Positions 8,890 through 17,246 of a DNA stretch of 64,000 bases are shown piece by piece. Origin of the DNA: Candidatus Obscuribacterales bacterium (GTDB lineage: Bacteria; Cyanobacteriota; Vampirovibrionia; Obscuribacterales; Obscuribacteraceae); the NCBI GenBank assembly GCA_021732025.1, contig JAKFVU010000076.1:47531-111530 (forward strand). Reading direction: 5' to 3'. The position numbers and the translations under genes were made by a program. The notes beneath the pieces were generated by a model, which was not told the DNA's origin, made no database searches, and was given only the letters and a program-made list of their open reading frames with translations. The first letter of the stretch is position 1. Each line of letters begins with the position of its first letter.

Positions 8890-11585
8890 GTAAGGTTGTA
8901 CAAGCTAATACAGACCCTGATCTGCCAATCGCCAAGTTTATGGAGTCATTGGGCACAGATAAGAGCACTGGCCTCTCTGCCACTCTTGCTGCCAGCAGAC
9001 TAAAAACAGAGGGTGCCAATCAATTTGGCAAAACCCAATCAGTCAATGCCCTAAGTGTTCTAGTCGAGCAATTCAAATCGAGCGTTGTTATTTTACTTGT
9101 GGTGGCAACCATCATTTCTTTTGTCATGAAAGAATATTTGCAAGCCGCAGGAATTATGGCAGCACTCGTGATCAATGCCACAATTGGATTTTTAACCGAG
9201 TACCAGGCAAAAGTCTCACTTGAAGGCCTAGCAAAAATGGCCGGTGCCGTAGTTCGCGTCAGGCGTGATGGCAGTGAGTCTGAGTTACCAGTCTCAGAAC
9301 TTGTTCGCGGTGATGTGATTTTATTAGAAGCTGGTACTCGTGTGCCAGCTGACTTACGCATTGTAGAGAGTGCAGCGTTCTCTATCGATGAGTCACCACT
9401 GAGCGGCGAAAGTGTGCCAGTCTGGAAAGACGCTGATGCTAACAAAGTGGAAGACAGAATTGCTTCTCAAGGCACCAGCGTGGTCAGTGGACGAGCAATC
9501 GGAGTTGTCACTGCCACCGGTGACAACACAAAAATGGGAAAACTGGGAGCGATGCTCCACGACGTTATCTTAGTCGAAACCCCACTGACTAAAGCTCTAG
9601 ATGCCTTAGGGCAGCAGTTAACAATCTTGGTCATGGCCCTGTGCGCCTTTTTCATCCTCCTTGGCACCTGGCGCCACACTCCTTTTGAAAGAATGTTAGA
9701 AACCAGTATTGCCTTAGCTGTGGCAGCCATTCCAGAAGGTCTACCAGTAATAGCCACACTGGCTCTGGCGGCAGGCATACGCCGAATGATCAAGGCAAAA
9801 GCATTGGTGAGAAGACTAGCAGCGGTTGAAACTCTAGGCTGCGCCACGGTTATCTGCACCGATAAAACCGGCACCTTGACTGAAAATAAAATGCTGGTCA
9901 CACACATAATTTTAGACAACCATCAACTGCGCGTCTCCGGACAGGGCTATGAACCAGTTGGAGAACTAACAAGCAAACACCCAAATCTTTCTCTGAGTGA
10001 CGATATTGTCACCGATTTTCTAGCAGCGATACGCCTATGCAACGACGCCAGGCTAGAAAATCACAAGCTCTCTGCCGATGAAGACGAATGGCACATACAC
10101 GGTGACCCCACAGAAGGGTCATTGATTACCGCAGCAATTAAGCTTGGACTAAACGAAAGCGAATTGTGTGATGCCTATCCACGGGTAGCGGAGATTCCTT
10201 TTGATCTCTCGCGCAAAAGAATGTCGACCATACACTCAAAACCTGACGCAGGGCAAGTTTTATATCTCAAAGGGTCACCTGGTACGGTCTTAACCATCTG
10301 TACCAAGTTTCGCACCAGCGACGGTGACAAAGAACTGACTGCAGAAATAAGAGAGCGCTTCCTTAATCAAAATCGCGAACTGGCTCATCATGGCTTAAGG
10401 GTGCTAGCGGTTGCGACAAAAGAACTAGAGCATATTCCCGGCAACCTAGATGCAGCCGTTGTAGAAAATGAGCTAACTTTGTTAGGGTTAGTGGGCATGT
10501 CTGACCGCCCCAAAGAAAATGTGGCAGAGGCAATTACCACCTGTCACCAGGCGGGAATCAGAGTGGTCATGCTCACCGGCGATCAACCAGAGACAGCAAA
10601 AGCAATAGCAATAGAGCTGGGAATAATTACTGCCGAAACTGCAGAAAAATCGATACTCTCGGGCGCCCAGTTTCAGCAGCTTTCTGAAGAGCAAATTAGC
10701 GAGGTGCTCGGCCACGTGTGCGTACTGGCTCGAGTGACGCCAGAAATGAAACTAGATGTGGTCAAACGTCTGCAGACAGCAGGGCAGATTGTGGCAATGA
10801 CGGGCGACGGCGTCAACGATGCACCAGCGCTGCGCCAATCAAATATTGGCATTGCCATGGGGTTAGCAGGAACAGACATGGCCCGCGAAGCCTCTGACGT
10901 TGTCATTACCGATGACAACTTTGCCACGATAGTAAAAGCGGTCAAGCAAGGAAGAATTATCTACGGAAACATTAACCGAGCCGTTGGATATTTACTTACT
11001 GCCAGTCTCACTTCAGTTGTAGCAATTGCCCTTGGCCTCATTGCCAACGGCGGTCTGTTTTTAGAACCATTGCAACTGCTCTACTTAAATCTGATTATGC
11101 ACGTCTTTCCAGGGCTTGGCATAGTCCTCCAAAACGATTCAGGAGAGGTTATGAGCCTACCTCCACGCAAACAAACTGAAAAACTGCTAGACCATTACGA
11201 GCAGGTGCAGATACTTAGTCGCAGTGCCCTTGTGGGCGCGGTAAGTTTACTAGCCGTAATGGCCGATCAATATTATCTAAATGGTTCAGGAGCGGCGACT
11301 GTTGCACTAACCACACTATCCCTTGCCTTGATTCTTCAATCATGGTCTTGGCTCTCAGCCGGACAAATCGCCCGCAAAGAGAGCAAGAGGCTCAATATAC
11401 CAATGTTCTGGAGCACTGCTATCAACTTAGTATTATTAGTACTAGCGATTTATTTGCCACCAATGCAAACGGTTTTGAACACTACGTCCTTAGCACCTGA
11501 GCAAATTCTCCTGGTGGTCAGCGCCGCTCTTATTACCTATCTGCTCTCTATGCCAATAGCTCAACTGGGGAGAAGAAGGCTCTAG
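8886..11585 (+). CDS. P-type cation ATPase, Ca2+ type (P2A-like)
   Basis: A membrane ion pump of about 899 residues. I choose TTG 8886, which overlaps the stop of the stress-protein gene and has GAGG just upstream; ATG 8847 would lie inside the preceding gene. Motifs in order: an N-terminal cation-ATPase domain, the actuator loop DESPLSGESVP, the M4 ion-site motif AAIPEGLP, the phosphorylation site CTDKTGTLTE near residue 325, MLTGDQPETAKA, and the hinge TGDGVNDAPAL. The C-terminus has about six membrane helices. PEGLP in M4 is the signature of SERCA/PMR1-like Ca2+ and related Na+ ATPases, so Ca2+ or Mn2+ export is likely but not proven. Its stop shares bases CTAG with the convergent hoxW. 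Confidence 0.9.
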   Translation: MSKVVQANTDPDLPIAKFMESLGTDKSTGLSATLAASRLKTEGANQFGKTQSVNALSVLVEQFKSSVVILLVVATIISFVMKEYLQAAGIMAALVINATIGFLTEYQAKVSLEGLAKMAGAVVRVRRDGSESELPVSELVRGDVILLEAGTRVPADLRIVESAAFSIDESPLSGESVPVWKDADANKVEDRIASQGTSVVSGRAIGVVTATGDNTKMGKLGAMLHDVILVETPLTKALDALGQQLTILVMALCAFFILLGTWRHTPFERMLETSIALAVAAIPEGLPVIATLALAAGIRRMIKAKALVRRLAAVETLGCATVICTDKTGTLTENKMLVTHIILDNHQLRVSGQGYEPVGELTSKHPNLSLSDDIVTDFLAAIRLCNDARLENHKLSADEDEWHIHGDPTEGSLITAAIKLGLNESELCDAYPRVAEIPFDLSRKRMSTIHSKPDAGQVLYLKGSPGTVLTICTKFRTSDGDKELTAEIRERFLNQNRELAHHGLRVLAVATKELEHIPGNLDAAVVENELTLLGLVGMSDRPKENVAEAITTCHQAGIRVVMLTGDQPETAKAIAIELGIITAETAEKSILSGAQFQQLSEEQISEVLGHVCVLARVTPEMKLDVVKRLQTAGQIVAMTGDGVNDAPALRQSNIGIAMGLAGTDMAREASDVVITDDNFATIVKAVKQGRIIYGNINRAVGYLLTASLTSVVAIALGLIANGGLFLEPLQLLYLNLIMHVFPGLGIVLQNDSGEVMSLPPRKQTEKLLDHYEQVQILSRSALVGAVSLLAVMADQYYLNGSGAATVALTTLSLALILQSWSWLSAGQIARKESKRLNIPMFWSTAINLVLLVLAIYLPPMQTVLNTTSLAPEQILLVVSAALITYLLSMPIAQLGRRRL

Positions 11586-12112
11586 TGCTTCAAGCTTGAA
11601 CTTGAGCTTGATCTTGCACTTTCACGTTCAACTTTGTCGATAATTTGTGCAGCTACTTTAGGCACCAGAGCTGCCACCATAGAACTGAGATTTTCAGACA
11701 GACCAAAGTTAGAAGCACCTACTGCATACAGCCAGGCTGGCGGGCTGCTCAAATATAAGGTGTTGCATAGATGCAATAGGGTGAGTGGATTGCATTGATG
11801 GCTCATTTGGGCACCACCAGTACTAGTAGTAGTACAACACTCTTGCTCTAGTTCAGCTTGCCTAAGTGCTTGAAGATCAGTACACTGCACGATGCCCAAA
11901 GGCAAAGTAGCGCTGGCATCAGCAAAAATGACGCCTTCGGCAGAGCGAATATTCTCGACAAATTCAGGTGCAAGAATTCTCTTCGCCATAACTTCTATGC
12001 TAACTTGTTTCGGTGTGTCTTTGGCTAGCTCCGCCACCATTTTGGCCACAGAAATACCAAAGCCGTCATCACCAGCTAAATCGCAGCCAAAACCCACCAC
12101 CAGCCAGGCCAT
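11582..12112 (-). CDS. hoxW: Hydrogenase maturation protease
   Basis: A 176-residue protein of the HyaD/HybD/HoxW endopeptidase family. The N-terminal GFGCDLAGDDGFG holds the nickel-sensing aspartate of the family, and VIFADASATLP follows with the second acidic ligand. The C-terminal third (GASNFGLSENLSS) is also typical. The enzyme removes the C-terminal tail of HoxH once nickel is inserted. It lies 12 bases after hoxH on the same strand, so it is the last gene of the hoxEFUYHW operon. It meets the P-ATPase gene tail to tail over four shared bases, leaving no room for a terminator between them. Confidence 0.87.
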   Translation of the reverse strand: MAWLVVGFGCDLAGDDGFGISVAKMVAELAKDTPKQVSIEVMAKRILAPEFVENIRSAEGVIFADASATLPLGIVQCTDLQALRQAELEQECCTTTSTGGAQMSHQCNPLTLLHLCNTLYLSSPPAWLYAVGASNFGLSENLSSMVAALVPKVAAQIIDKVERESARSSSSSSLKH

Positions 12113-12124
12113 AAAGTATCCTTC

Positions 12125-13534
12125 TTAACGTGCCACCCTATCGATTACGGCTCCAGAGGCATCAATTAATTGAATGTCTAGGGCCATTTGACCAACTGCG
12201 TGAGTTGAACAACTGAGGCAAGGATCAAATGTACGGATCACCGCCTCAATGCGGTTTAAAATGCCGTCAGAGAGCTTGTCGTTCTTGATATAGTGCTTGG
12301 CCGCCTGGGTTATACCCTTATTCATGGCCAAGCTGTTGTGACCAGTGGCAATGACTAGATCGGCATAAATAATCAGGCCATTATCATCAATTTTATAGTG
12401 ATGCATAAGCGTGCCACGAGGGGCCTCAGAAATACCAAAACCCTCATGGGCATTGGCGGCAGCGTAGGCACGAATGTGGGTATCTAAAATATCGTCTCCA
12501 CGAAGCAGAAGCTCTATCATCTCGAAGGCATAGAGAATCTCAATTAGCCGAGCCAGATGATAATGGAAAGCACTGCGGTGATCGAGACTCTTAAACAGAC
12601 TCAAAGCTTGATCGGCCTTAGGAGTGCCACAACTATTGGCAAGATGTAGGCGAGCTAAAGGGCCCACTCTGTACATGCCAGCAGGATAACCTTGAGCTTT
12701 GTAATATGGTGACTTCAGATAGCTATGAGGATTGATTTCTTCAGCCACAATTGACTTATAGTCCTCGGCTTTAATATCTTCCAAAATCTGGCCTTGATCG
12801 TCAGCCAAACGCAAGCGACCATCGTAAGTTTCAAGTTCGCCTTTACTACCAATTAAACTCATGAAGAGCCCAGGAAAATTAGCAAAGACAGAAATCTCTT
12901 CGCTAAACTTCTCTATCTGTTGGCTGAACCAAGTGATTGTCGACTGAGCAATACTAATGGCATCAGGTAGTTTGCTTAAAATATGATCGCGGTGCTCTGC
13001 TGATAAAGCATGGCTAACACCACCAGGAACTACCCAACCTGGGTGTATTTTCTTACCGCCCAAAAGTTCGATTATCTCTTGCCCCAAAGCCCGCAATTGA
13101 ATGCCACTTCGGGCCAATTGAGGATTCTCTCTAGCTACTCCAACTATGCTCCGCTTAGCTGGATCTGAGTCCATCCCAAGAAGCAAGTCGGGAGAAGAGA
13201 GATAAAAGAAGCTCAAAGCATGAGATTGGGCAATCTGAGCTAAATTGATTATCCGTCTAAGTTTTTCTGCAGTAGGTGGAATGCGCACCGACATCAGCAT
13301 GTCACAGGCTTTTGATGAGGCCACTAAGTGACTGACAGGACAAATACCGCATATTCTTGCCATGAGCGAAGGCATTTCATGAAAAGGTCGTCCTTCTGCA
13401 AATTTTTCAAAACCACGCAGTTGGGTAACGTGAAAAAGAGCTTCTTCAACTTCGCCGTTATCATCAAGATGAATGGTAATTTTTGAATGACCTTCAATTC
13501 TGGTGACTGGATCTATGGTTATTATCTTGCCCAT
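12125..13534 (-). CDS. hoxH: [NiFe] hydrogenase large subunit HoxH
   Basis: A 469-residue subunit. It begins with the family signature IDPVTRIEGH. The first nickel motif RICGICPVSH gives C62 and C65, and the second, DPCLSCSTHAVG, gives C439 and C442. H445 marks the cleavage point, leaving a 24-residue tail for HoxW to remove. The type of L2 motif and the partners HoxY, HoxU, HoxF and HoxE place it in the cytosolic group 3d NAD(P)-coupled bidirectional hydrogenases. It catalyses H2 oxidation and proton reduction at the NiFe(CN)2CO centre. All active-site ligands are present, so the enzyme should be functional. A 37-base gap separates it from hoxY. Confidence 0.95.
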   Translation of the reverse strand: MGKIITIDPVTRIEGHSKITIHLDDNGEVEEALFHVTQLRGFEKFAEGRPFHEMPSLMARICGICPVSHLVASSKACDMLMSVRIPPTAEKLRRIINLAQIAQSHALSFFYLSSPDLLLGMDSDPAKRSIVGVARENPQLARSGIQLRALGQEIIELLGGKKIHPGWVVPGGVSHALSAEHRDHILSKLPDAISIAQSTITWFSQQIEKFSEEISVFANFPGLFMSLIGSKGELETYDGRLRLADDQGQILEDIKAEDYKSIVAEEINPHSYLKSPYYKAQGYPAGMYRVGPLARLHLANSCGTPKADQALSLFKSLDHRSAFHYHLARLIEILYAFEMIELLLRGDDILDTHIRAYAAANAHEGFGISEAPRGTLMHHYKIDDNGLIIYADLVIATGHNSLAMNKGITQAAKHYIKNDKLSDGILNRIEAVIRTFDPCLSCSTHAVGQMALDIQLIDASGAVIDRVAR

Positions 13535-13571
13535 GCAAATTCCTGTATTGGGTCGTGAATGAAATTGAAAG

Positions 13572-14120
13572 CTAGAGACCGAAGCGAGTGATAGCGTGAA
13601 GATCAGGCTGTCTTCCGGCTAATAGTTCGGATATGACCAGAAAAATGGTATCGGCAGACGGCGGACAACCCGGCACAAAAAGATCAACTTTAACGGCCGT
13701 ATGAACAGGGCGAGCGTGGGCACAAAGCAATGGCACCGTATCTGGTTGCTTAGGCAGGCCACCAGCACTAACTCTCTCAAGTATGGCATTGACTCCAAGA
13801 GGATTTCGCAACGAGGGTACATTGGCCGTGACCGCACAATCACCGAGTGAAACCAATATTTTTGTATGGGCACGCACATGCAGAATCTTTTCGAGATCGG
13901 CTTCGCTACTAATTGCACCTTCGACTAGTGTTATATCAACATAGTCAGGAAAGTGCTTTTGATCTACCAAAGGGCTATAAACCAAATCTGCTTGCTCTAA
14001 GAGCGTAAGCAAGCGGTGATCCATATCAAGCAATGACATGTGACAGCCAGAACAACCGTCTAACCATACGGTGGCTAGCTTAGGCAAGTTGGAGGCAGTA
14101 TCAGAATTCTCGCTAATCAT
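13572..14120 (-). CDS. hoxY: [NiFe] hydrogenase small subunit HoxY
   Basis: A 182-residue iron-sulfur subunit. The proximal [4Fe-4S] ligands are visible: WLDGCSGCHMS near residue 20, SLGDCAVTANVP near the middle and VPGCPPSADT near residue 155. There is no Tat signal peptide and no medial/distal cluster domain, as expected for the short cytosolic HoxY, in contrast to membrane-bound uptake hydrogenases. It moves electrons between HoxH and the HoxFU diaphorase. Its ATG overlaps the hoxU stop by four bases (ATGA), indicating translational coupling. Confidence 0.95.
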   Translation of the reverse strand: MISENSDTASNLPKLATVWLDGCSGCHMSLLDMDHRLLTLLEQADLVYSPLVDQKHFPDYVDITLVEGAISSEADLEKILHVRAHTKILVSLGDCAVTANVPSLRNPLGVNAILERVSAGGLPKQPDTVPLLCAHARPVHTAVKVDLFVPGCPPSADTIFLVISELLAGRQPDLHAITRFGL

Positions 14121-14824
14121 GACTTTTCTTCTTTCATTTCTTCCAGATAAACCAAGAATCTAGCGTCTTTCACCATCTCACCGGCCGCCTTGCCTTTTTC
14201 AAAAAGGGCTCCCGTTGGGCAAGCTTCGACGCATTTGCCGCAGCTGGTGCAGCTGGGAGAATCGCCCCAAGGCTGGTGCAAATCAGAAATTAATTGTGAT
14301 TTGATGCCGCGTCCGGCAATATCCCAGGTGTGCGCCCCTTCCACCTCATCGCATACCCTAATGCAGCGTGTGCATAAGATGCAGCGATTAGCATCAAAAA
14401 TAAATAGATCGTGCGAAGCATCGACTTCTTTTAGTGGATAGCGATAAGGCAATGAAATATGATCAATTTTCAATTCATGAGACATGTCTTGCAGCTCACA
14501 ATTATTGTTAGATACGCACACTGAGCAAACGTGATTACCTTCAGTGAAAAGCATTTCTACAATGCTCTTGCGATAACCCGCCAACCGCTCTGTGTTTGTA
14601 TTGACCACCATACCTTCACTAACTTTAGTGACACATGCAGCTGAAAGTTTCGGGCTGCCCTCAATCTCAACGAGACAGAGACGACAGCCACCCCATTCTG
14701 AAACTCCATCTAGTTGACATAACGTAGGAATGTCAATGCCATGCTCTCTGGCCACATGCAAGATATCTTCGTCGTCTCGGCCACTCATTTCTTGACCGTT
14801 TATTTTCAAAGTTACAACGCGCAT
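14117..14824 (-). CDS. hoxU: Hydrogenase diaphorase iron-sulfur subunit HoxU
   Basis: A 235-residue NuoG-N-terminus-like protein. I start it at ATG 14824 (MRVVTLKING); an upstream ATG at 14965 would add 47 residues of unrelated sequence within hoxF. A [2Fe-2S] ferredoxin domain has the cysteines of CQLDGVSEWGGCRLC and a later Cys in AACVTKV. Next come the Cys-rich segment HVCSVCVSNNNCELQ and two ferredoxin clusters, CILCTRCIRVCDEVEG and CTSCGKCVEACPTG. HoxU wires the flavin subunit HoxF to HoxY. It overlaps the end of hoxF by 13 bases and hoxY by four. Confidence 0.94.
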   Translation of the reverse strand: MRVVTLKINGQEMSGRDDEDILHVAREHGIDIPTLCQLDGVSEWGGCRLCLVEIEGSPKLSAACVTKVSEGMVVNTNTERLAGYRKSIVEMLFTEGNHVCSVCVSNNNCELQDMSHELKIDHISLPYRYPLKEVDASHDLFIFDANRCILCTRCIRVCDEVEGAHTWDIAGRGIKSQLISDLHQPWGDSPSCTSCGKCVEACPTGALFEKGKAAGEMVKDARFLVYLEEMKEEKS

Positions 14825-16500
14825 TTTGGCCTCCGGATGTCTTGACCGACCGGGGCGCAAACGCCTGCTGGACAGGTGTGGCCAACAATATGCGCCAGAT
14901 ATTCGTTCTTGAAGAATCGCAGGGTACTGAGCACCGGATTCGGTGCACCTTGGCCGAGGCCGCAAAGGCTAGTAAATTGGACCACGTCGCAGAGTGATTC
15001 TAATTGCCCCAATTCATCCATGGTGCCTTCACCTAGGGTAATGCGCTCGAGCATGTCGTGCATATGAGCAGTGCCGACTCTACATGGAATACACTTGCCG
15101 CACGATTCAGCAGCACAAAATTGCATGAAAAACTTAGCAACGTCAACCATACACGAGCTATCGTCCATAACGATCATGCCGCCAGAACCCATGAAAGAGC
15201 CCAGAGCTAATAGACTTTCGTAGTCGATGGTAGCATCAAGATGTTCTTCTGGAATGCAGCCACCGGCCGGCCCACCAGTCTGAACAGCCTTAAACTTGTG
15301 ACCATCCGGCACTCCACCGCCAATATCGAATATCATTTCTCTAAGTGTAGTACCAAGTGGTACTTCCACCAATCCAGTGTTCTTGATTCTGCCGCTGAGA
15401 GCAAAAGTTTTAGTCCCTTTGCTTTTAGGGGTGCCGATAGCTGCGTACCAATCAGCACCGTTAGTGACAATAGGTACTATATTGGCGAAGGTCTCCACAT
15501 TGTTAATAAGTGTCGGTTTACCCCAAAGACCTGACTCCGCTGGATAAGGAGGGCGCGGGCAGGGTAATCCTTTTCCTCCTTCAATCGAAGATATCAGGGC
15601 TGTTTCTTCACCACAAACGAAAGCTCCAGCTCCCAATCTAATTTCTACATGGAAATCAAAAGAGCTCGAAGCAATTTTGTTGCCTAATAAACCGTGTTTC
15701 TCAGCACTGCGGATGGCCTTCTTCACTCGCTCAACGGCAAGCGGATATTCGGCTCGCACATAGACATAACCCTTGGTAGCACCCACGGCGTAAGCAGCTA
15801 TGGCCATACCTTCCAATACTCGAAAGGGATAATCTTCAAGCACACTGCGGTTCATGAAGGCCCCGGGATCGCCCTCGTCAGCATTGCAGACCACATACTT
15901 TTGATCAGCTCGCGCCTTGGCCACAGTGCTCCACTTTAGACCAGTGGGATAACCCGCTCCACCTCGACCGCGCAGCCCACTTTTCTGCACCTGTTCAACC
16001 ACTGCTTCTGGAGAGTATTCAAATAGCGCCTTCAATAAAGCAACAAAACCGCCAGCGGCTATATAGTCGTCGATACTTTCCGGATTTAATAATCCACGAT
16101 GGTTAGTGACAACACGATTTTGCCTGACAAAAAAGTCGCTCTTGTTATCGCACAATAATCTTGCCACAGGCTCACCTTGCAGTGAGTCAACTATGGCTGA
16201 GACATCACTAGGTTGCGCCAACTGATAGAGCAAATCCCGTTGAGGCAATGATACTAGCGGTGCGCTAGCGCAATTTCCCTGGCAACCACCAGGCGAAACT
16301 CGGCACTTATCTTCTAATGCTCTACTCTTCACCTCAGCCTGCAATGACTGAAGCACACCACCGCTCTGCACCGATTGGCAAGCAGTACCCATGCAAACAA
16401 AAATGCTATTTTCATATTGCGCTTGCTTGGCCTGATATTCTGCTGCTAAGGCCGCGAGCTCGTCGCTCGACGAAATTTGTTGGTCAGTTTGGTTGATCAT
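14812..16500 (-). CDS. hoxF: NAD-binding flavin subunit HoxF
   Basis: A 562-residue protein. The N-terminal 120 residues form a thioredoxin-like [2Fe-2S] domain with FVCMGTACQS and GGCQGNCASAP. The NuoF-like core follows: NADH-binding GLRGRGGAGYPTGLKW, an FMN segment VCNADEGDPGAF, GAFVCGEETALISSIEG, and the [4Fe-4S] ligands SCGKCIPCRVGT plus SLCGLGQGAPNP. It takes electrons from, or gives them to, NAD(P)H. The length fits cyanobacterial HoxF with its extra N-terminal domain. The ATG at 16500 follows the hoxE stop (16501) directly, with no gap. Confidence 0.95.
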   Translation of the reverse strand: MINQTDQQISSSDELAALAAEYQAKQAQYENSIFVCMGTACQSVQSGGVLQSLQAEVKSRALEDKCRVSPGGCQGNCASAPLVSLPQRDLLYQLAQPSDVSAIVDSLQGEPVARLLCDNKSDFFVRQNRVVTNHRGLLNPESIDDYIAAGGFVALLKALFEYSPEAVVEQVQKSGLRGRGGAGYPTGLKWSTVAKARADQKYVVCNADEGDPGAFMNRSVLEDYPFRVLEGMAIAAYAVGATKGYVYVRAEYPLAVERVKKAIRSAEKHGLLGNKIASSSFDFHVEIRLGAGAFVCGEETALISSIEGGKGLPCPRPPYPAESGLWGKPTLINNVETFANIVPIVTNGADWYAAIGTPKSKGTKTFALSGRIKNTGLVEVPLGTTLREMIFDIGGGVPDGHKFKAVQTGGPAGGCIPEEHLDATIDYESLLALGSFMGSGGMIVMDDSSCMVDVAKFFMQFCAAESCGKCIPCRVGTAHMHDMLERITLGEGTMDELGQLESLCDVVQFTSLCGLGQGAPNPVLSTLRFFKNEYLAHIVGHTCPAGVCAPVGQDIRRPKCAL

Positions 16501-17040
16501 TTATTTTGTTTGGCTCACACTTTCAGATTCTGCTATCCAGCTATCTAACTTTGATTCGACGAGATCATCTGAAAGATTGCCCAGCACCGTACCGTCAAAG
16601 ATTCCGGCTGGGGCAATGCCGCAAGCACCTAAGCAGCGTGCTTCAAGCAATGAAAGCTTGTTGTCGGCTGAGGTGTCGCCCACTTTCAAGCCATATTTTC
16701 GGTCAACTTTCTGTAGCAGTTTGGCACTGCCTTTGATATAACAGGCAGTTCCCATGCAAACCACACAGGTGTGCTTTCCTTGAGGCTTTAAGCGAAAGTG
16801 ACTGTAGAAAGTAGCGACTCCATAAACCTTACTAAGTGGAAGGCGCAAACTACGTGCAACAAAGGCCAAAGAAGAGTCGTCAAGATAGCCAAAACTTGAT
16901 TGCACAGCATGCAAAGTCTCAATCAGAGCACTCTGAGCAGAGCCATATTTACGCATTACAGCCGCCACAATCAGCCAACGTTTATCGTCTGATGGAAACT
17001 TGCCAATTTGCTTCTGCTTCGCCGCTGCCCTTGCCGTCAT
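16501..17040 (-). CDS. hoxE: Hydrogenase diaphorase subunit HoxE
   Basis: A 179-residue NuoE-type [2Fe-2S] thioredoxin-like protein. The helical N-terminus contains LRLPLSKVYGVATFYSHF. The cluster ligands are CVVCMGTACYIKG and, downstream, LEARCLGACGIAPAG. HoxE is found in cyanobacterial and related five-subunit Hox enzymes and is absent from the simple HoxFUYH type, so the enzyme here is the five-subunit HoxEFUYH form. As the first gene of the operon it should carry the promoter in the 206-base region shared with hypF. Confidence 0.95.
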   Translation of the reverse strand: MTARAAAKQKQIGKFPSDDKRWLIVAAVMRKYGSAQSALIETLHAVQSSFGYLDDSSLAFVARSLRLPLSKVYGVATFYSHFRLKPQGKHTCVVCMGTACYIKGSAKLLQKVDRKYGLKVGDTSADNKLSLLEARCLGACGIAPAGIFDGTVLGNLSDDLVESKLDSWIAESESVSQTK

Positions 17041-17246
17041 CGCTAGACAATCACCTGTTCTTTTCTTCTATCTTCACTCTAATTCTTGATCGATTCGATA
17101 GGTTTAGTATCAGCCGCAAGGTTGATTCCAGAATTGCCACGGCTACCATACACTGTTATTAAACCTGCGGTATTATTATCGGGCTTTGAGAGTATTGTTC
17201 TTTCGGCTCCTGGTAAAAACCAACTATCAATATGGAAGGTTAGTCC
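17041..17246. promoter_or_regulatory. Divergent control region between hoxE and hypF
   Basis: 206 bases separate the divergent start codons of hoxE (17040) and hypF (17247). Both the structural and the maturation operon must be transcribed from here. Upstream of hypF a GGAAGG ribosome site (about 17234-17239) is clear. I see no convincing -35/-10 pair and no strong palindrome that would identify a regulator. Cyanobacterial hox operons are known targets of LexA and AbrB-type proteins, but I cannot support a site here. Confidence 0.6.

Noticed and set aside
9020..9445. 141-residue minus-strand ORF
   Set aside because: It is antisense to the ATPase, with composition typical of a shadow frame and no ribosome site or motif.
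14825..14965. 47-residue N-terminal extension of HoxU from ATG 14965
   Set aside because: It lies in hoxF in another frame and has no family likeness; HoxU proteins begin like MRVVTLKING at 14824.
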